Shown here: piece after piece, positions 9,944-19,904 of the stretch
Layout of the letters: each line of letters begins with the position of its first letter
Numbering within the stretch: position 1 is the stretch's first letter
NCBI RefSeq assembly: GCF_022842145.1
Contig: NZ_JALHQD010000001.1
Coordinates: forward strand, 130,127 to 194,126
Length of the DNA: 64,000 bases
Origin: Tabrizicola sp.
GTDB lineage: Bacteria > Pseudomonadota > Alphaproteobacteria > Rhodobacterales > Rhodobacteraceae
Direction: 5' to 3'
Made by a program: the position numbers and the translations under genes
The notes under the pieces: generated by a model
The model's input: the letters and a program-made list of their open reading frames with translations, nothing else
Told to the model about the DNA's origin: nothing
The model's database searches: none

Positions 9944-9944
<1 letters not shown>
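9537..9944 (-). CDS. DUF2160 small membrane protein of the glycerol ABC locus (GlpU-like)
   Basis: This 135-residue protein has about four hydrophobic segments and is typical of DUF2160, a family found almost only inside glycerol ABC transporter operons. In Rhizobium leguminosarum the corresponding gene is, to my memory, glpU; its role is undefined. The ATG at 9944 overlaps the glpQ stop by one base (TGATG), and a GTG immediately before it is also in frame. It could be an accessory subunit of the GlpSTPQV complex or an inner-membrane stabiliser. Confidence 0.85.
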
Positions 9945-10746
<802 letters not shown>

Positions 10747-10747
<1 letters not shown>

Positions 10748-11619
10748 CAGCGGTTCTCCTCGCGGTCGAGGTTGGTCATCACGGTGTAGAAGACCCAGGA
10801 GATCAACAGGATCACCAGGAAGTACATGATCGAGAAGGCGGCGGCGGGGCCAAGGTCGAACTGGCCGGTCGCCATCTTCGCAAGATCGATGGACAGGAAG
10901 GTGGTCGAGTTGCCGGGACCGCCGCCGGTGACGACGAAGGGCTCGGTGTAGATCATGAAGCTATCCATGAAGCGCAGCAGGACGGCGATCAGAAGGACGC
11001 CCTTCATCTTGGGCAGTTCGATGTAGCGGAAGACGGACCAGCGGGTCGCCTGGTCGATCTTGGCGGCCTGGTAATAGGCCTGCGGGATCGACTGGAGGCC
11101 CGCGTAGCAGAGTAGCGCCACCAGCGAGGTCCAGTGCCAGACGTCCATCACGATCACGGTGATCCAGGCGTCGAGGGGGTCATTGGTATAGTTGTAGTCC
11201 AGGCCCATCGCGGCCAGCGTGTGACCCAAGAGGCCGATGTCGACGCGGCCGAAGATCTGCCAGATGGTGCCGACGACGTTGAAGGGCACCAGAAGCGGCA
11301 GGGCCATCAGGACAAGGCAGAACGAGGCCCAGAAACCGGATTTCGGCATGTTCAGCGCGATGAAGATGCCCAGGGGGACCTGGATCAACAGGATGATCAC
11401 CGAGAACAGGATCTGGCGGCCAAGGGCTTCGTGCAGGCGGTCGGAGTGGACCATTTCCTCGAACCAGCCGATACCCTCCCAGAAGAATTCGTTCTGGCCG
11501 AAGGTGTCGTTGAAGGCGTAGTTCACGACGGTCATCAGCGGCAGGATGGCCGAGAAGGCCACCAGCACGAGGACCGGCAGGACCAGGAACCAGGCCTTGT
11601 TGTTCTGGGTCTTTTCCAT
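10747..11619 (-). CDS. glpP: Glycerol ABC transporter permease
   Basis: This 290-residue MalF-type permease begins MEKTQNNKAWFLVLPVLV and has six predicted membrane segments. Its EAA loop is IPQAYYQAAKIDQATRWSVF, followed by IELPKMKGV. It lies three bases after glpT and overlaps glpQ by one base. Together with GlpQ it forms the predicted membrane channel for glycerol delivered by GlpV. Confidence 0.92.
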
Positions 11620-11622
11620 CGG

Positions 11623-12693
<1,071 letters not shown>

Positions 12694-13782
12694 TCAGGCC
12701 GCCATCGCATAAGGGGCGGGCGCGGCAAGGCGGCCCGTGTTGTCAAAGAGATAGACGTGGGCGGGGTCGATGAAGACGGAACAGGCCGTTCCCGCCGACA
12801 TCGGATGGACCCCGTGGACCAGGCCGACCCAGCGGTCCGCGCCGTGGTCAAGATGCAGGAAGGTCTCGGAGCCGGTGATCTCGGTTGCGCCGATCGTGCA
12901 GCGGAATTCCACCGCGTCGCCGGAGTGGCGGTTCAGCGTGATATGGTTGGCGCGGAAACCGGCGGTATAGGTGCCGTCGGGCAAGTCGCGGGTGACCCCT
13001 TCGGCTGGTGCATGGGCACTTTCGCCGAAGGTCAGGCGCGCGCCCTCCTTGCGGGCCGGGAGGAAGTTCATCGGCGGATCGCTGAAGACGCGGGCGGTCT
13101 GCGCGTCGGCGGGCAGGCGGTAGACCTGCGGCGTGGGACCAAACTGGGTGACGCGGCCTTCCCAAAGGGTGGCCGTATTGCCGCCCAAGAGAAGCGCCTC
13201 TTCCGGTTCGGTCGTCGCGTAGACGAAAATCGCCCCGGAAGCTTCGAAGATGCGGGGGATTTCGATCCGCAGCTCTTCGCGCAGCTTGTAGTCGAGGTTC
13301 GCCAGCGGCTCGTCCAGAAGCACCAGCCCCGCGCCCTTGACCAGCGCGCGCGCCAGGGCGCAACGCTGCTGCTGGCCACCGGACAGTTCCAGCGGCTTGC
13401 GGCTCAGCAGCGGCGTCAGGCGCAGCATCTCGGCGGTCTGGCGGACGGCCTTGTCGATCTCGGCGGCCTGCTTGCCCATCAGGCGCAGCGGCGAGGCGAT
13501 GTTTTCATAGACCGTCAGGCCGGGGTAGTTGATGAACTGCTGGTAGACCATCGCCACCTTGCGGTCCTGAACCTTGACGCCGGTGACGTCGCGGCCCTCC
13601 CAGACCAGACGGCCAGTCGACGGTTTGTCGAGACCGGCCATCAGCCGCATCAGGCTGGTCTTGCCCGACAGGGTCGGCCCAAGCAGCACGTTCATCGTCC
13701 CGTTTTTCAGAGTCAGATCGGTCGGGTGGATATGCACCCTGCCCGCGACCGAGCGTGAGACCCCTTGCAGTTCCAGCGTCAT
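12694..13782 (-). CDS. glpS: Glycerol ABC transporter ATPase lacking the H-loop histidine
   Basis: This 362-residue nucleotide-binding subunit has Walker A GPTLSGKT (residues 35-42), Q-loop VYQQFINYPG, a canonical LSGGQQQR signature (133-140), Walker B LVLLDE (153-158) and D-loop NLD. The switch region reads VYATTEPEEA, so the expected histidine is Thr191. The C-terminal half is a regulatory OB-type domain. The start at 13782 gives MTLELQGV; a longer in-frame start at 13860 would run into glpD. The gene follows glpD by ten bases. Confidence 0.92.
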   Translation of the reverse strand: MTLELQGVSRSVAGRVHIHPTDLTLKNGTMNVLLGPTLSGKTSLMRLMAGLDKPSTGRLVWEGRDVTGVKVQDRKVAMVYQQFINYPGLTVYENIASPLRLMGKQAAEIDKAVRQTAEMLRLTPLLSRKPLELSGGQQQRCALARALVKGAGLVLLDEPLANLDYKLREELRIEIPRIFEASGAIFVYATTEPEEALLLGGNTATLWEGRVTQFGPTPQVYRLPADAQTARVFSDPPMNFLPARKEGARLTFGESAHAPAEGVTRDLPDGTYTAGFRANHITLNRHSGDAVEFRCTIGATEITGSETFLHLDHGADRWVGLVHGVHPMSAGTACSVFIDPAHVYLFDNTGRLAAPAPYAMAA

Positions 13783-13792
13783 CCCGTTCCCC

Positions 13793-15397
13793 CTATTCCG
13801 CCGCCGGGCTGACAGCCCGCGCAGCGTCCGCCCCGACCTCGTTAGCCATGAAGCGGTCAAGTCGTTCGATCTGGTCCGCGGTCATCCGCAAGCCAAGCTT
13901 GGAGCGGCGCCAGACCACATCGGCGGCGGCGCTTGCGTATTCATGCGACATCAGCCAGCGCACCTCGGCCTCGGTCAAGGTGGCGCCGAAGTCCTGTCCC
14001 AGCGCCTCGGCTGTAGTGGCGTTGCCCAGGATCATCTTGGCCTCGGTGCCATAGGCGCGGACCAGTCGGGCGGCCCAGTAGTCGGTCAGGAACGGGTGCT
14101 TCCCCTTGAGCGCCGCCGTCAGCGCAGCCACGCCGTCAACCGGGAAATCGCCTCCGGGCAGGGCAACGCGCGCGGTCCAGGAGGCTTTGGCCTGCGGGAA
14201 GAACGGTGTCAGCTTCGCCAGCGCGGATTCGGCGAGGCGGCGGTAGGTGGTGATCTTGCCGCCAAAGACATTCAAGAGCGGCGCACCGTTCTGGTCCAGG
14301 CTGAGGACATAGTCGCGGGTGGCCGCCGTGGCCGACTTGGCCCCGTCGTTGTACAGGGGGCGGACACCGGAATAGGTCCAGACCACGTCATCCTTCGTCA
14401 CCGGCTTGGCAAAATACTGGCTGGCGAAGGCAAGAAGATAGTCGCGTTCCTCATCGGTGCAGACGGCCTCTTTCGGCGCGCCAGTGTGGTCCTTGTCGGT
14501 GGTGCCGATCAGGGTGAAGTCCTGCTCGTAGGGGATCGCAAAGATGATCCGGCCGTCGGAGCCCTGGAAGAAGTAGCAGCGTTCGTGGTCGAAAAGCTTT
14601 TTCGTCACGATGTGCGACCCGCGCACAAGGCGGACGCCTTCGCTGGAATTGATACGGGCGACGTTGCGGATCACGTCCTCGACCCAGGGACCACCGGCGT
14701 TGACCAGCGCGCGGGCCTGGTGAATTTCGCTGCCGTGCGCGCCTTGCGTGGTGACACGCCAGATCCCGTCGCGGCGTTCGGCCGACGTGACGCGGGTGCG
14801 CGTCAGGATGCGTGCGCCGCGCAGGGCGGCATCGCGGGCGTTCAGGGCGACAAGGCGGGAATCCTCGACCCAGCAATCGGAATACTCGAAGGCCTTGCGG
14901 AACTTGTCCTTCAGGGGCTTGCCGGCGGGATCACGGGTAAGGTCGACGGTGCGGGTCGCGGGCAAAATCTTGCGGCCCCCCATCGTGTCATAAAGGAAGA
15001 GGCCCAGGCGGATCAGCCAGTCCGGTCGGCGGCCCCTGGCCCAGGGCATGACCCAGCCCAGAAGGCGCGAGGTCGGGGTCTCGCTGTCGAAGCGCATGTC
15101 GGGCGACAGGGGCAGCACAAAGCGCATCGGCCAGCTGATGTGCGGCATGGCGACGAGAAGGGTCTCGCGTTCCTCCAAAGCCTCACGCACCAGACGGAAC
15201 TCGAAGTATTCAAGATAGCGCAGACCGCCGTGAAAGAGCTTCGTCGAGGCCGAGGACGTACCCTGCGCAAGGTCGCCCTGCTCGGCCAGCGTGACGGTCA
15301 GACCACGCCCGGTGGCGTCGCGGGCAATACCGCAGCCATTGATGCCACCACCGATGATGAAGAGGTCGGATACAACCTCTGCGGTTCCGTTCGTCAC
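13793..15397 (-). CDS. glpD: Aerobic glycerol-3-phosphate dehydrogenase
   Basis: This 534-residue FAD enzyme of the inner membrane oxidises glycerol-3-phosphate to dihydroxyacetone phosphate and feeds electrons to quinone. The N-terminal FAD loop DLFIIGGGINGCGIARDA, the GTSSASTKLFHGGLRYLE segment and the C-terminal NVFGGKITTYRRLAE are diagnostic. I chose a GTG start at 15397 because a GGGAGGA ribosome site precedes it and homologues start here; the ORF running on to 16402 simply crosses glpR antisense. It is divergent from glpR and first in the operon. Confidence 0.96.
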   Translation of the reverse strand: MTNGTAEVVSDLFIIGGGINGCGIARDATGRGLTVTLAEQGDLAQGTSSASTKLFHGGLRYLEYFEFRLVREALEERETLLVAMPHISWPMRFVLPLSPDMRFDSETPTSRLLGWVMPWARGRRPDWLIRLGLFLYDTMGGRKILPATRTVDLTRDPAGKPLKDKFRKAFEYSDCWVEDSRLVALNARDAALRGARILTRTRVTSAERRDGIWRVTTQGAHGSEIHQARALVNAGGPWVEDVIRNVARINSSEGVRLVRGSHIVTKKLFDHERCYFFQGSDGRIIFAIPYEQDFTLIGTTDKDHTGAPKEAVCTDEERDYLLAFASQYFAKPVTKDDVVWTYSGVRPLYNDGAKSATAATRDYVLSLDQNGAPLLNVFGGKITTYRRLAESALAKLTPFFPQAKASWTARVALPGGDFPVDGVAALTAALKGKHPFLTDYWAARLVRAYGTEAKMILGNATTAEALGQDFGATLTEAEVRWLMSHEYASAAADVVWRRSKLGLRMTADQIERLDRFMANEVGADAARAVSPAAE

Positions 15398-15454
15398 GTT
15401 GGGTTCCTCCCCCGGGCAGGAAGCTGCGATGTTTGCGGCCGCTTCGTCAACAGA

Positions 15455-15572
15455 AATTTTCGCTTTTGCGCGAATGCGGCTAAAGCGAACATTTTTGCCG
15501 GCGCGAATGTGCAATCGCAGCGCGATTTGCTGCAAACGCAAAATACCGCGCGCCTGCGAAAGCGAAAAAAGC
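15455..15572. promoter_or_regulatory. Candidate GlpR operators between glpD and glpR
   Basis: The 237-base divergent intergenic region contains TTTTCGCTTTTGCG at 15457-15470 and a near-perfect inverted copy, TGCGAAAGCGAAAAA, at 15555-15569, with a weaker AAAGCGAACA at 15483-15492 between them. Two matching sites about 100 bases apart are what a looping DeoR-family repressor controlling both genes would need. Assignment to GlpR rests on position and symmetry. Confidence 0.6.
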
Positions 15573-15634
15573 GCTGACAGCGGGCTTGCAGCGTGGCAGA
15601 CAGGGAAAAACGCGGGTTGCGAAGGAAATCGAAC

Positions 15635-16393
15635 GTGGCGCTGAACTTCCGGCAGACCGAGATCCTGGAACTCGCCCGCGCCGAGGGTCGCGTGGTGGTC
15701 GAGGATCTGGCCCAGCGATTCGACGTGACCTTGCAGACAATCCGGCGCGACCTGTCCGACCTTGCGGATGCCGGGCACCTTGACCGGGTGCATGGTGGCG
15801 CGATCCTGCGGACGGGGGTTGCAAACATCGGCTACGAGGCGCGGCGGCGGATGAACGAGGCCGCCAAGACGGCCATCGCGCGCGCCTGCGCAGCGGCAAT
15901 TCCGGACAACTGCAGTCTGATCATGAACCTGGGCACCACCACGGAAGCCGTCGCCCGCGAGCTTCTGGGGCACCGCAACATCACGGTGATTACCAACAAC
16001 ATGAACGTGGCGAACATCCTGGTCGCCAATCCCGGCTGCGAGATCGTGGTCGCGGGCGGAGCCTTGCGGCGCACGGACGGGGGCTTGGTCGGAGAGCTGA
16101 CGACCCAGTTCTTCGAGCAGTTCAAGGTGGATTACGCGGTGATCGGGGTCTCGGCGCTGGACCGGGACGGGGACCTCTTGGATTTCGACCTGGCGGAAGT
16201 GCGGGTGTCGAAGGCGATCATCCAGCAATCGCGGCGAAGCTACCTGGTCTGCGACCATTCCAAGCTGGAGCGGTCGGCCCCCGCCCGGGTGGCCTCGCTG
16301 TCCGAGATCACCACGCTTTTCACCGACGTGCCGCTGCCGGCCGAACTGATGCGGAAATGCGAGGCTTGGGGGACCGGGGTGCAGATCGCCTGA
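15635..16393 (+). CDS. glpR: DeoR-family repressor of the glycerol locus
   Basis: This 252-residue protein has an N-terminal winged helix-turn-helix (RQTEILELARAEGRV, then DVTLQTIRRDLSDL) and a C-terminal sugar-phosphate sensing domain with NLGTTTEAVA and ITNNMNVANIL. GlpR normally dissociates from DNA when bound by glycerol-3-phosphate. The GTG at 15635 is preferred: a GGAAA site precedes it and it gives the length of E. coli GlpR. An upstream GTG at 15593 would add 14 basic residues without a clear ribosome site. It is divergent from glpD. Confidence 0.9.
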   Translation: MALNFRQTEILELARAEGRVVVEDLAQRFDVTLQTIRRDLSDLADAGHLDRVHGGAILRTGVANIGYEARRRMNEAAKTAIARACAAAIPDNCSLIMNLGTTTEAVARELLGHRNITVITNNMNVANILVANPGCEIVVAGGALRRTDGGLVGELTTQFFEQFKVDYAVIGVSALDRDGDLLDFDLAEVRVSKAIIQQSRRSYLVCDHSKLERSAPARVASLSEITTLFTDVPLPAELMRKCEAWGTGVQIA

Positions 16394-16452
16394 GCGCGTC
16401 ACAGGCCGGGGCGGTTTTGAGAAGGAGCGCTGACGCGCAAGCTTCCTGTCTC

Positions 16453-16481
16453 GCGCTTTTGCGTGAAGGATGCAAAAGCGC
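16453..16481. terminator. Bidirectional hairpin between glpR and the Crp-type gene
   Basis: A perfect 10-bp inverted repeat, GCGCTTTTGC at 16453-16462 and GCAAAAGCGC at 16472-16481 with a 9-base loop, sits between two convergent genes. It has no flanking U tract but is well placed to end both transcripts. Its half-site resembles the putative GlpR operator half (CGCTTTTGCG), which may be coincidence. Confidence 0.55.
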
Positions 16482-16490
16482 TCGGGTCTG

Positions 16491-16523
16491 CCTCCGGCGG
16501 GGATATTTGGGCAAATGTGAAAG
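16491..16523 (+). repeat. Dispersed intergenic element, copy A
   Basis: This copy contains the core GGATATTTGGGCAAATG followed by TGAAAG, preceded by a run of C and G. Three further copies occur at 35920-35970, 42611-42668 and 58773-58828. It sits in a convergent intergenic gap. Unlike the other three, it lacks its own GC-rich hairpin and instead follows the hairpin at 16453-16481. Confidence 0.7.
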
Positions 16524-16537
16524 GGCGGGGCCGGGGC

Positions 16538-17215
16538 CTAGAAGCCGGCGGTCAAGACCGTGGGGTCCAGCAGCTCGATCCTTTGCCGGGCGGACTTGAT
16601 CGCGCCGCGTTTGGCGAGGCCACTCATGATCCGGCTGACCATCTCGCGGTTCGAGCCGATGGTGGCCGCGATTTCGGCATGGGTTGGCGCCTCGATTATC
16701 ACCCCCCCGGCGCGCAATTGGCCGCGGTCGACGGCGAGCCCGAACAGGTAGGAGGCCACCCGCTGTTCGACACTGTAGGTGGTCAGTTCCAGGTTCCGCG
16801 CGGTCAGGGCGCGGATGCGCGAGACAAGGCCCTGGGTGATCCGCCAGCGCAAGGCCGGGACCTGGTCGAACAGCTGGCGGAAGACGGGACCGGGCAGGGA
16901 GAGCACGGTGACGTCGCTGCGGGCGACCACGGCCAGCGAGCGGTCGCCGTCGTCCAGGGCTGCCAGCTCGCCGAAATGGTCGCCGAGGCCGAAGCGGGTG
17001 AAGATCACCTCGCGCCCGTCGGCGGTCCAGTACAGCGCGATCAGCGTGCCCGAAAGAAGGAAGTGCACGTCGCGGCTGCGGTCCTTCTGATGAAACAGGA
17101 TCTCCCAGGAGCCAAGTCGCCGCTCGGTGACCGGAACCTCGATCCCGGCGAAGTCCGCGGGCGCCAGGCCCCGGAAGAGCGGCAGTTCATGCGCGAGAAG
17201 GGTGTCGAGGCTCAT
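16538..17215 (-). CDS. Crp/Fnr-family transcriptional regulator
   Basis: This 225-residue protein has an N-terminal cyclic-nucleotide-type beta roll (RFGLGDHFGELAALDDGDRS) and a C-terminal winged helix (PTHAEIAATIGSNREMVSRI). No Fnr-type cysteine cluster is visible, so it is not an oxygen sensor of that kind. Conservation of the GELA loop leaves nucleotide binding possible. The ATG at 17215 overlaps the stop of a small upstream ORF by four bases (ATGA) and has no ribosome site of its own, implying coupled translation. Its targets are unknown. Confidence 0.88.
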   Translation of the reverse strand: MSLDTLLAHELPLFRGLAPADFAGIEVPVTERRLGSWEILFHQKDRSRDVHFLLSGTLIALYWTADGREVIFTRFGLGDHFGELAALDDGDRSLAVVARSDVTVLSLPGPVFRQLFDQVPALRWRITQGLVSRIRALTARNLELTTYSVEQRVASYLFGLAVDRGQLRAGGVIIEAPTHAEIAATIGSNREMVSRIMSGLAKRGAIKSARQRIELLDPTVLTAGF

Positions 17216-17469
17216 GAGGTGGCCAACAGGTAGCGGGTCACGGCCAACTCGGCCCCAGCGGGAAAACGGAAGGTGACGCGGACATTCTCCCGCGATGAAG
17301 GTGCCCGCGCACCCTCGCTGCGGTCGGCGACCCACCGGCGGGCGTAAGGGATGGCAGACAGGGAGGGGACGTCCATGGTGGTGGCGATGGAGCTGGCGTT
17401 TTCCAAGGCAATGAAGGCAGACGTCCGCTGCCGTCGCACTCCGCCGGTTTCGACACCGCCTTTCGCCAT
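17212..17469 (-). CDS. Small hypothetical protein coupled to the Crp-type gene
   Basis: This 85-residue ORF starts MAKGGVETGG and is preceded by a G-rich ribosome-like site. Its stop overlaps the regulator start by four bases. The sequence is compositionally balanced, with patches such as TAFIAL-like and VRVTFRFPAGAELAVTRYLL that look like real beta structure. No family is recognised. The overlap and the lack of a separate ribosome site for the regulator are the main reasons to believe it is translated; a frame-shifted neighbour ORF (17238-17498) is less convincing. Confidence 0.45.
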   Translation of the reverse strand: MAKGGVETGGVRRQRTSAFIALENASSIATTMDVPSLSAIPYARRWVADRSEGARAPSSRENVRVTFRFPAGAELAVTRYLLATS

Positions 17470-17498
17470 CCGTCTGCACCCCCCCAGGTTGACCGCAC

Positions 17499-17977
17499 GG
17501 TAGCCTAGTCTTGACGGGTTCTAAATGGACAATTCACCGCAAGTCCAAAGATTTGACAGTGTTCGCACCTGCGGGCCACAGGCTTTGGGCCGATCCCTGC
17601 GGTTGCGGCGACCGTCCTTCGGCATGGACAAGGGGGTAAGGTCGTCCGCAGGGCGGTAAACTTGGGGCCAGGCGGGCAAACAGGCCTCCGGCGCGGGTCG
17701 CCGGGGCTTTTCAGGCGCCCAAGGTACCGATGACACCTCCACTTGCCGGGCGCTCGAAAGTCGGGAAACCGGCGGCGATCTTCTGGACGCCGGAAGTTTA
17801 AAATCCAGGCATACGTAGCAAGGGCGGGCTCGGGCATGTGGACCCCGCTCGCTCAACCGCCGAATGAAAGATCGTCCGGTTTGTGCCTTTTGCCACAGAT
17901 GCCCTCGTCCCCCCCGGCTAGAACTGGATGATCGGCCGTGCGCTCCCCGGCGGTCGAGACGATATGGTGCGAATGCG
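17499..17977. other. Gene-poor left edge of the accessory patch
   Basis: These 479 bases hold no ORF I can support. Overlapping ORFs on both strands have biased, low-complexity translations rich in Arg, Pro and Ser and no family resemblance. The region marks the change from the core regulator gene to the accessory genes. Confidence 0.5.
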
Positions 17978-18481
17978 ATGGAACCCCTGCTTGGGTCGAT
18001 CATGCTTTTCGGAGGCAATTTACAGCCGAGAGGCTGGGCCTTCTGCAGCGGCCAGTCGCTGGGGATCGTACCTTGCTCGGCGGTCTCTTCGCTGCTTGGC
18101 ACGACTTACGGAGGTGACGGGATCAACACCTTCCGGCTGCCGGATCTGCGTGGACGCGTCGCCGTCCATGCCGGGTCCGGAGTCGGGCTTTCGCCGCGTT
18201 CCCCTGGCGAGGTCTTCGGAAGCGAGTCCGTCACGTCTGGGTTGGATCAGGTTCCACCGCACCGGCATGAACGTGTTGTCGCCGATGTATCAAGTGCTTC
18301 GGACCGCAGGCAGGGCGACATGCTTGCGCGTTCAAAAATTCATTCTGAAACCAGTGGGCCCACGCTGAACCCACTGTCCATCACTTTGACCGAAGGCGGC
18401 CAGCTGCATGGCAACATGCAGCCAAGCCTTTGCATGAATTACATTATCGCGTTGGAGGGCATTTACCCTTCGCCCCACTGA
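17978..18481 (+). CDS. Phage tail-collar domain protein (microcystin-dependent protein family)
   Basis: This 167-residue protein begins MEPLLGSIMLFGGNLQPRGW and continues with a collar domain containing LLGTTYGGDGINTFRLPDLRGRV, the standard tail-collar signature also seen in MdpB-type proteins. The C-terminus ends with the family-typical MNYIIALEGIYPS. In bacteria such genes usually come in clusters of two or three near a putative tail or secretion module; here it stands alone. The start at 17978 is chosen by homology; 38 upstream in-frame codons do not resemble the family. Confidence 0.85.
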   Translation: MEPLLGSIMLFGGNLQPRGWAFCSGQSLGIVPCSAVSSLLGTTYGGDGINTFRLPDLRGRVAVHAGSGVGLSPRSPGEVFGSESVTSGLDQVPPHRHERVVADVSSASDRRQGDMLARSKIHSETSGPTLNPLSITLTEGGQLHGNMQPSLCMNYIIALEGIYPSPH

Positions 18482-19027
18482 ACCCCGCAATGTCCCTGTT
18501 GCGGGCTACTGGCCGGTGTCGACCCCCTCGCGCCGGCCCGGACCTGCGAGCCTCCCCGTGGCTTGCAGGTCCATCCTTGTCCGAAACCCCGCCGGACCAA
18601 ATCGGGGAACAGCATTTCGCGGTGGCGGCAGGAACAAATCCCTGGGCGCACGGTTTTGCATCCCGAGCGGCGCAGACTTGTCAACCGGACGCGACGGCAT
18701 GTGGGACATCAGCGGTTTTTCCGGTTTCCCCGATGGCCTTGGGATTGGCACCCACCACTATCCCGTCAGTCCTGCGTCGCTCGCCCGCCTCGGTGGGCAG
18801 GCGATCAGCGGAAGCGGACGTTTCGGCGCGGGGGTCTAAACCGTGATATTTGCCGAAGCTGGTTGGTGGAGTGGTGGTGCAGAGGACCGCCAGTCCGCCA
18901 TTGCATACTGTAGCAAGCCGCTGCGCCGCTCCGACATCCCCGCAATAAACTTCAGTTACTTCCATGCGCGCACGTCGCAGAGCGTTGTATCTCGGCGCTT
19001 CCAGTGACAGATTTTTAGGCGGGTAAG
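18482..19027. other. Gene-poor stretch between tail-collar gene and recombinase remnant
   Basis: No convincing gene is visible in these 546 bases. One forward frame near 18660-18836 gives a glycine-rich peptide (DISGFSGFPDGLGIG) that might be a relic of a structural protein, but I cannot match it. The last bases before the recombinase contain TTAGGCGGGTA, which recurs beside the tRNA-Ala at 30116. Confidence 0.45.
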
Positions 19028-19489
19028 ATGCGAGTAACGGGTTTGCCGCCCGTCGCCAAAGAACTCGGCCCGCTGGACGTGAAGCGGGCAACTCACGCCG
19101 GGGGCAAGGGCTACACCATGCTTCCGGTCGGAGGCGTTGCTGGTCTTTACCTGCAAATCACTCCCAAGGGCGGCAAGACGTGGATACTTCGTACGGCGAT
19201 GGCTGGACGGCGGGTGGAGATGGGCTTTGGCGGATTTCCGACCGTGACCCTCGCCCAAGCACGCGACAAAGCGCGGGAAGCGCGGGACAAAATCGAGCGC
19301 GGCATTAACCCCATGGCCGAACGCAATGCTGCGCGGGAAGCCTTGGCCGCAGCGACACGCAAGGGACTGACGTTTTCCGAGGCAGCGAAGCTCTTCCTGG
19401 ACGCAAAGCTGGACGCCTACAGCAACGAAAAGCATCGATACCAGTGGCGGGCGACCCTTGAGCAACTCGCCTTCCCGCCTTTGTGCTGA
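19028..19489 (+). pseudogene. Truncated tyrosine recombinase (P4-type integrase, N-terminal part)
   Basis: The 153 residues cover the arm-DNA-binding domain (DUF4102 type: GLYLQITPKGGKTWILR, GGFPTVTLAQARDKAREAR) and the beginning of the core-binding helices (EKHRYQWRATLEQLA). The frame then ends abruptly, and none of the catalytic Arg-His-Arg-Tyr region is present downstream. An intact member is about 400 residues, so this is a non-functional 5' remnant. It identifies the surrounding 3 kb as a former integrative element. Confidence 0.85.
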
Positions 19490-19664
19490 AAGCCCATGAG
19501 CTTTCTGGAGACCCAAAGAGCGCCAGCACAGTAACGGTTGCACTCCAGCGGCATTTTCAAAGGTAACATACAAGCCGCGGAAAATTTAATCGCGATGTAC
19601 TTTGGACACGACCGATAGCGTTTCGGCAGGTTGCAAGCACATGCAATCCACCGGAGTACGCATC

Positions 19665-19904
19665 ATGTCGTCGCCTGAAGTTTTCCTCACAGATACCGAT
19701 TTGGCTGCTCGCTACGGCGTGCATCGCTCGACACCTTGGCGCTGGGTAAAATCCGTTCCCGATTTTCCGGAGCCTACTACGCTTTCCCCGGGCTGCACGC
19801 GCTGGAAGCTAAGCCAGATTGAGGCTTGGGAAAACTCTCGATCGCTCGGGAAGGCAAAAGCTGCCCGCACCACGGTTTGCACCTGCGGCCGAGGAGACAG
19901 CTGA
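19665..19904 (+). CDS. AlpA-like helix-turn-helix regulator/excisionase
   Basis: This 79-residue protein has an N-terminal MerR/AlpA-type helix-turn-helix (LTDTDLAARYGVHRSTPWRWV) and the family-typical RWKLSQIEAWENSR segment. AlpA proteins activate or direct excision of P4-like elements. The ATG at 19665 has a GGAG site about nine bases upstream; ATGs further upstream are less likely. Its stop overlaps the next start by one base (TGATG), so the two form a module of the former element. Confidence 0.8.
   Translation: MSSPEVFLTDTDLAARYGVHRSTPWRWVKSVPDFPEPTTLSPGCTRWKLSQIEAWENSRSLGKAKAARTTVCTCGRGDS

Noticed and set aside
15398-16402. Extension of the glpD frame across glpR
   Set aside because: It is antisense to glpR and crosses the intergenic operators; a GTG with a ribosome site at 15397 fits GlpD homologues.
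17521-18102. A 193-codon minus-strand frame
   Set aside because: It overlaps the tail-collar gene and its translation is Arg/Pro/Ser-biased without any recognisable motif.
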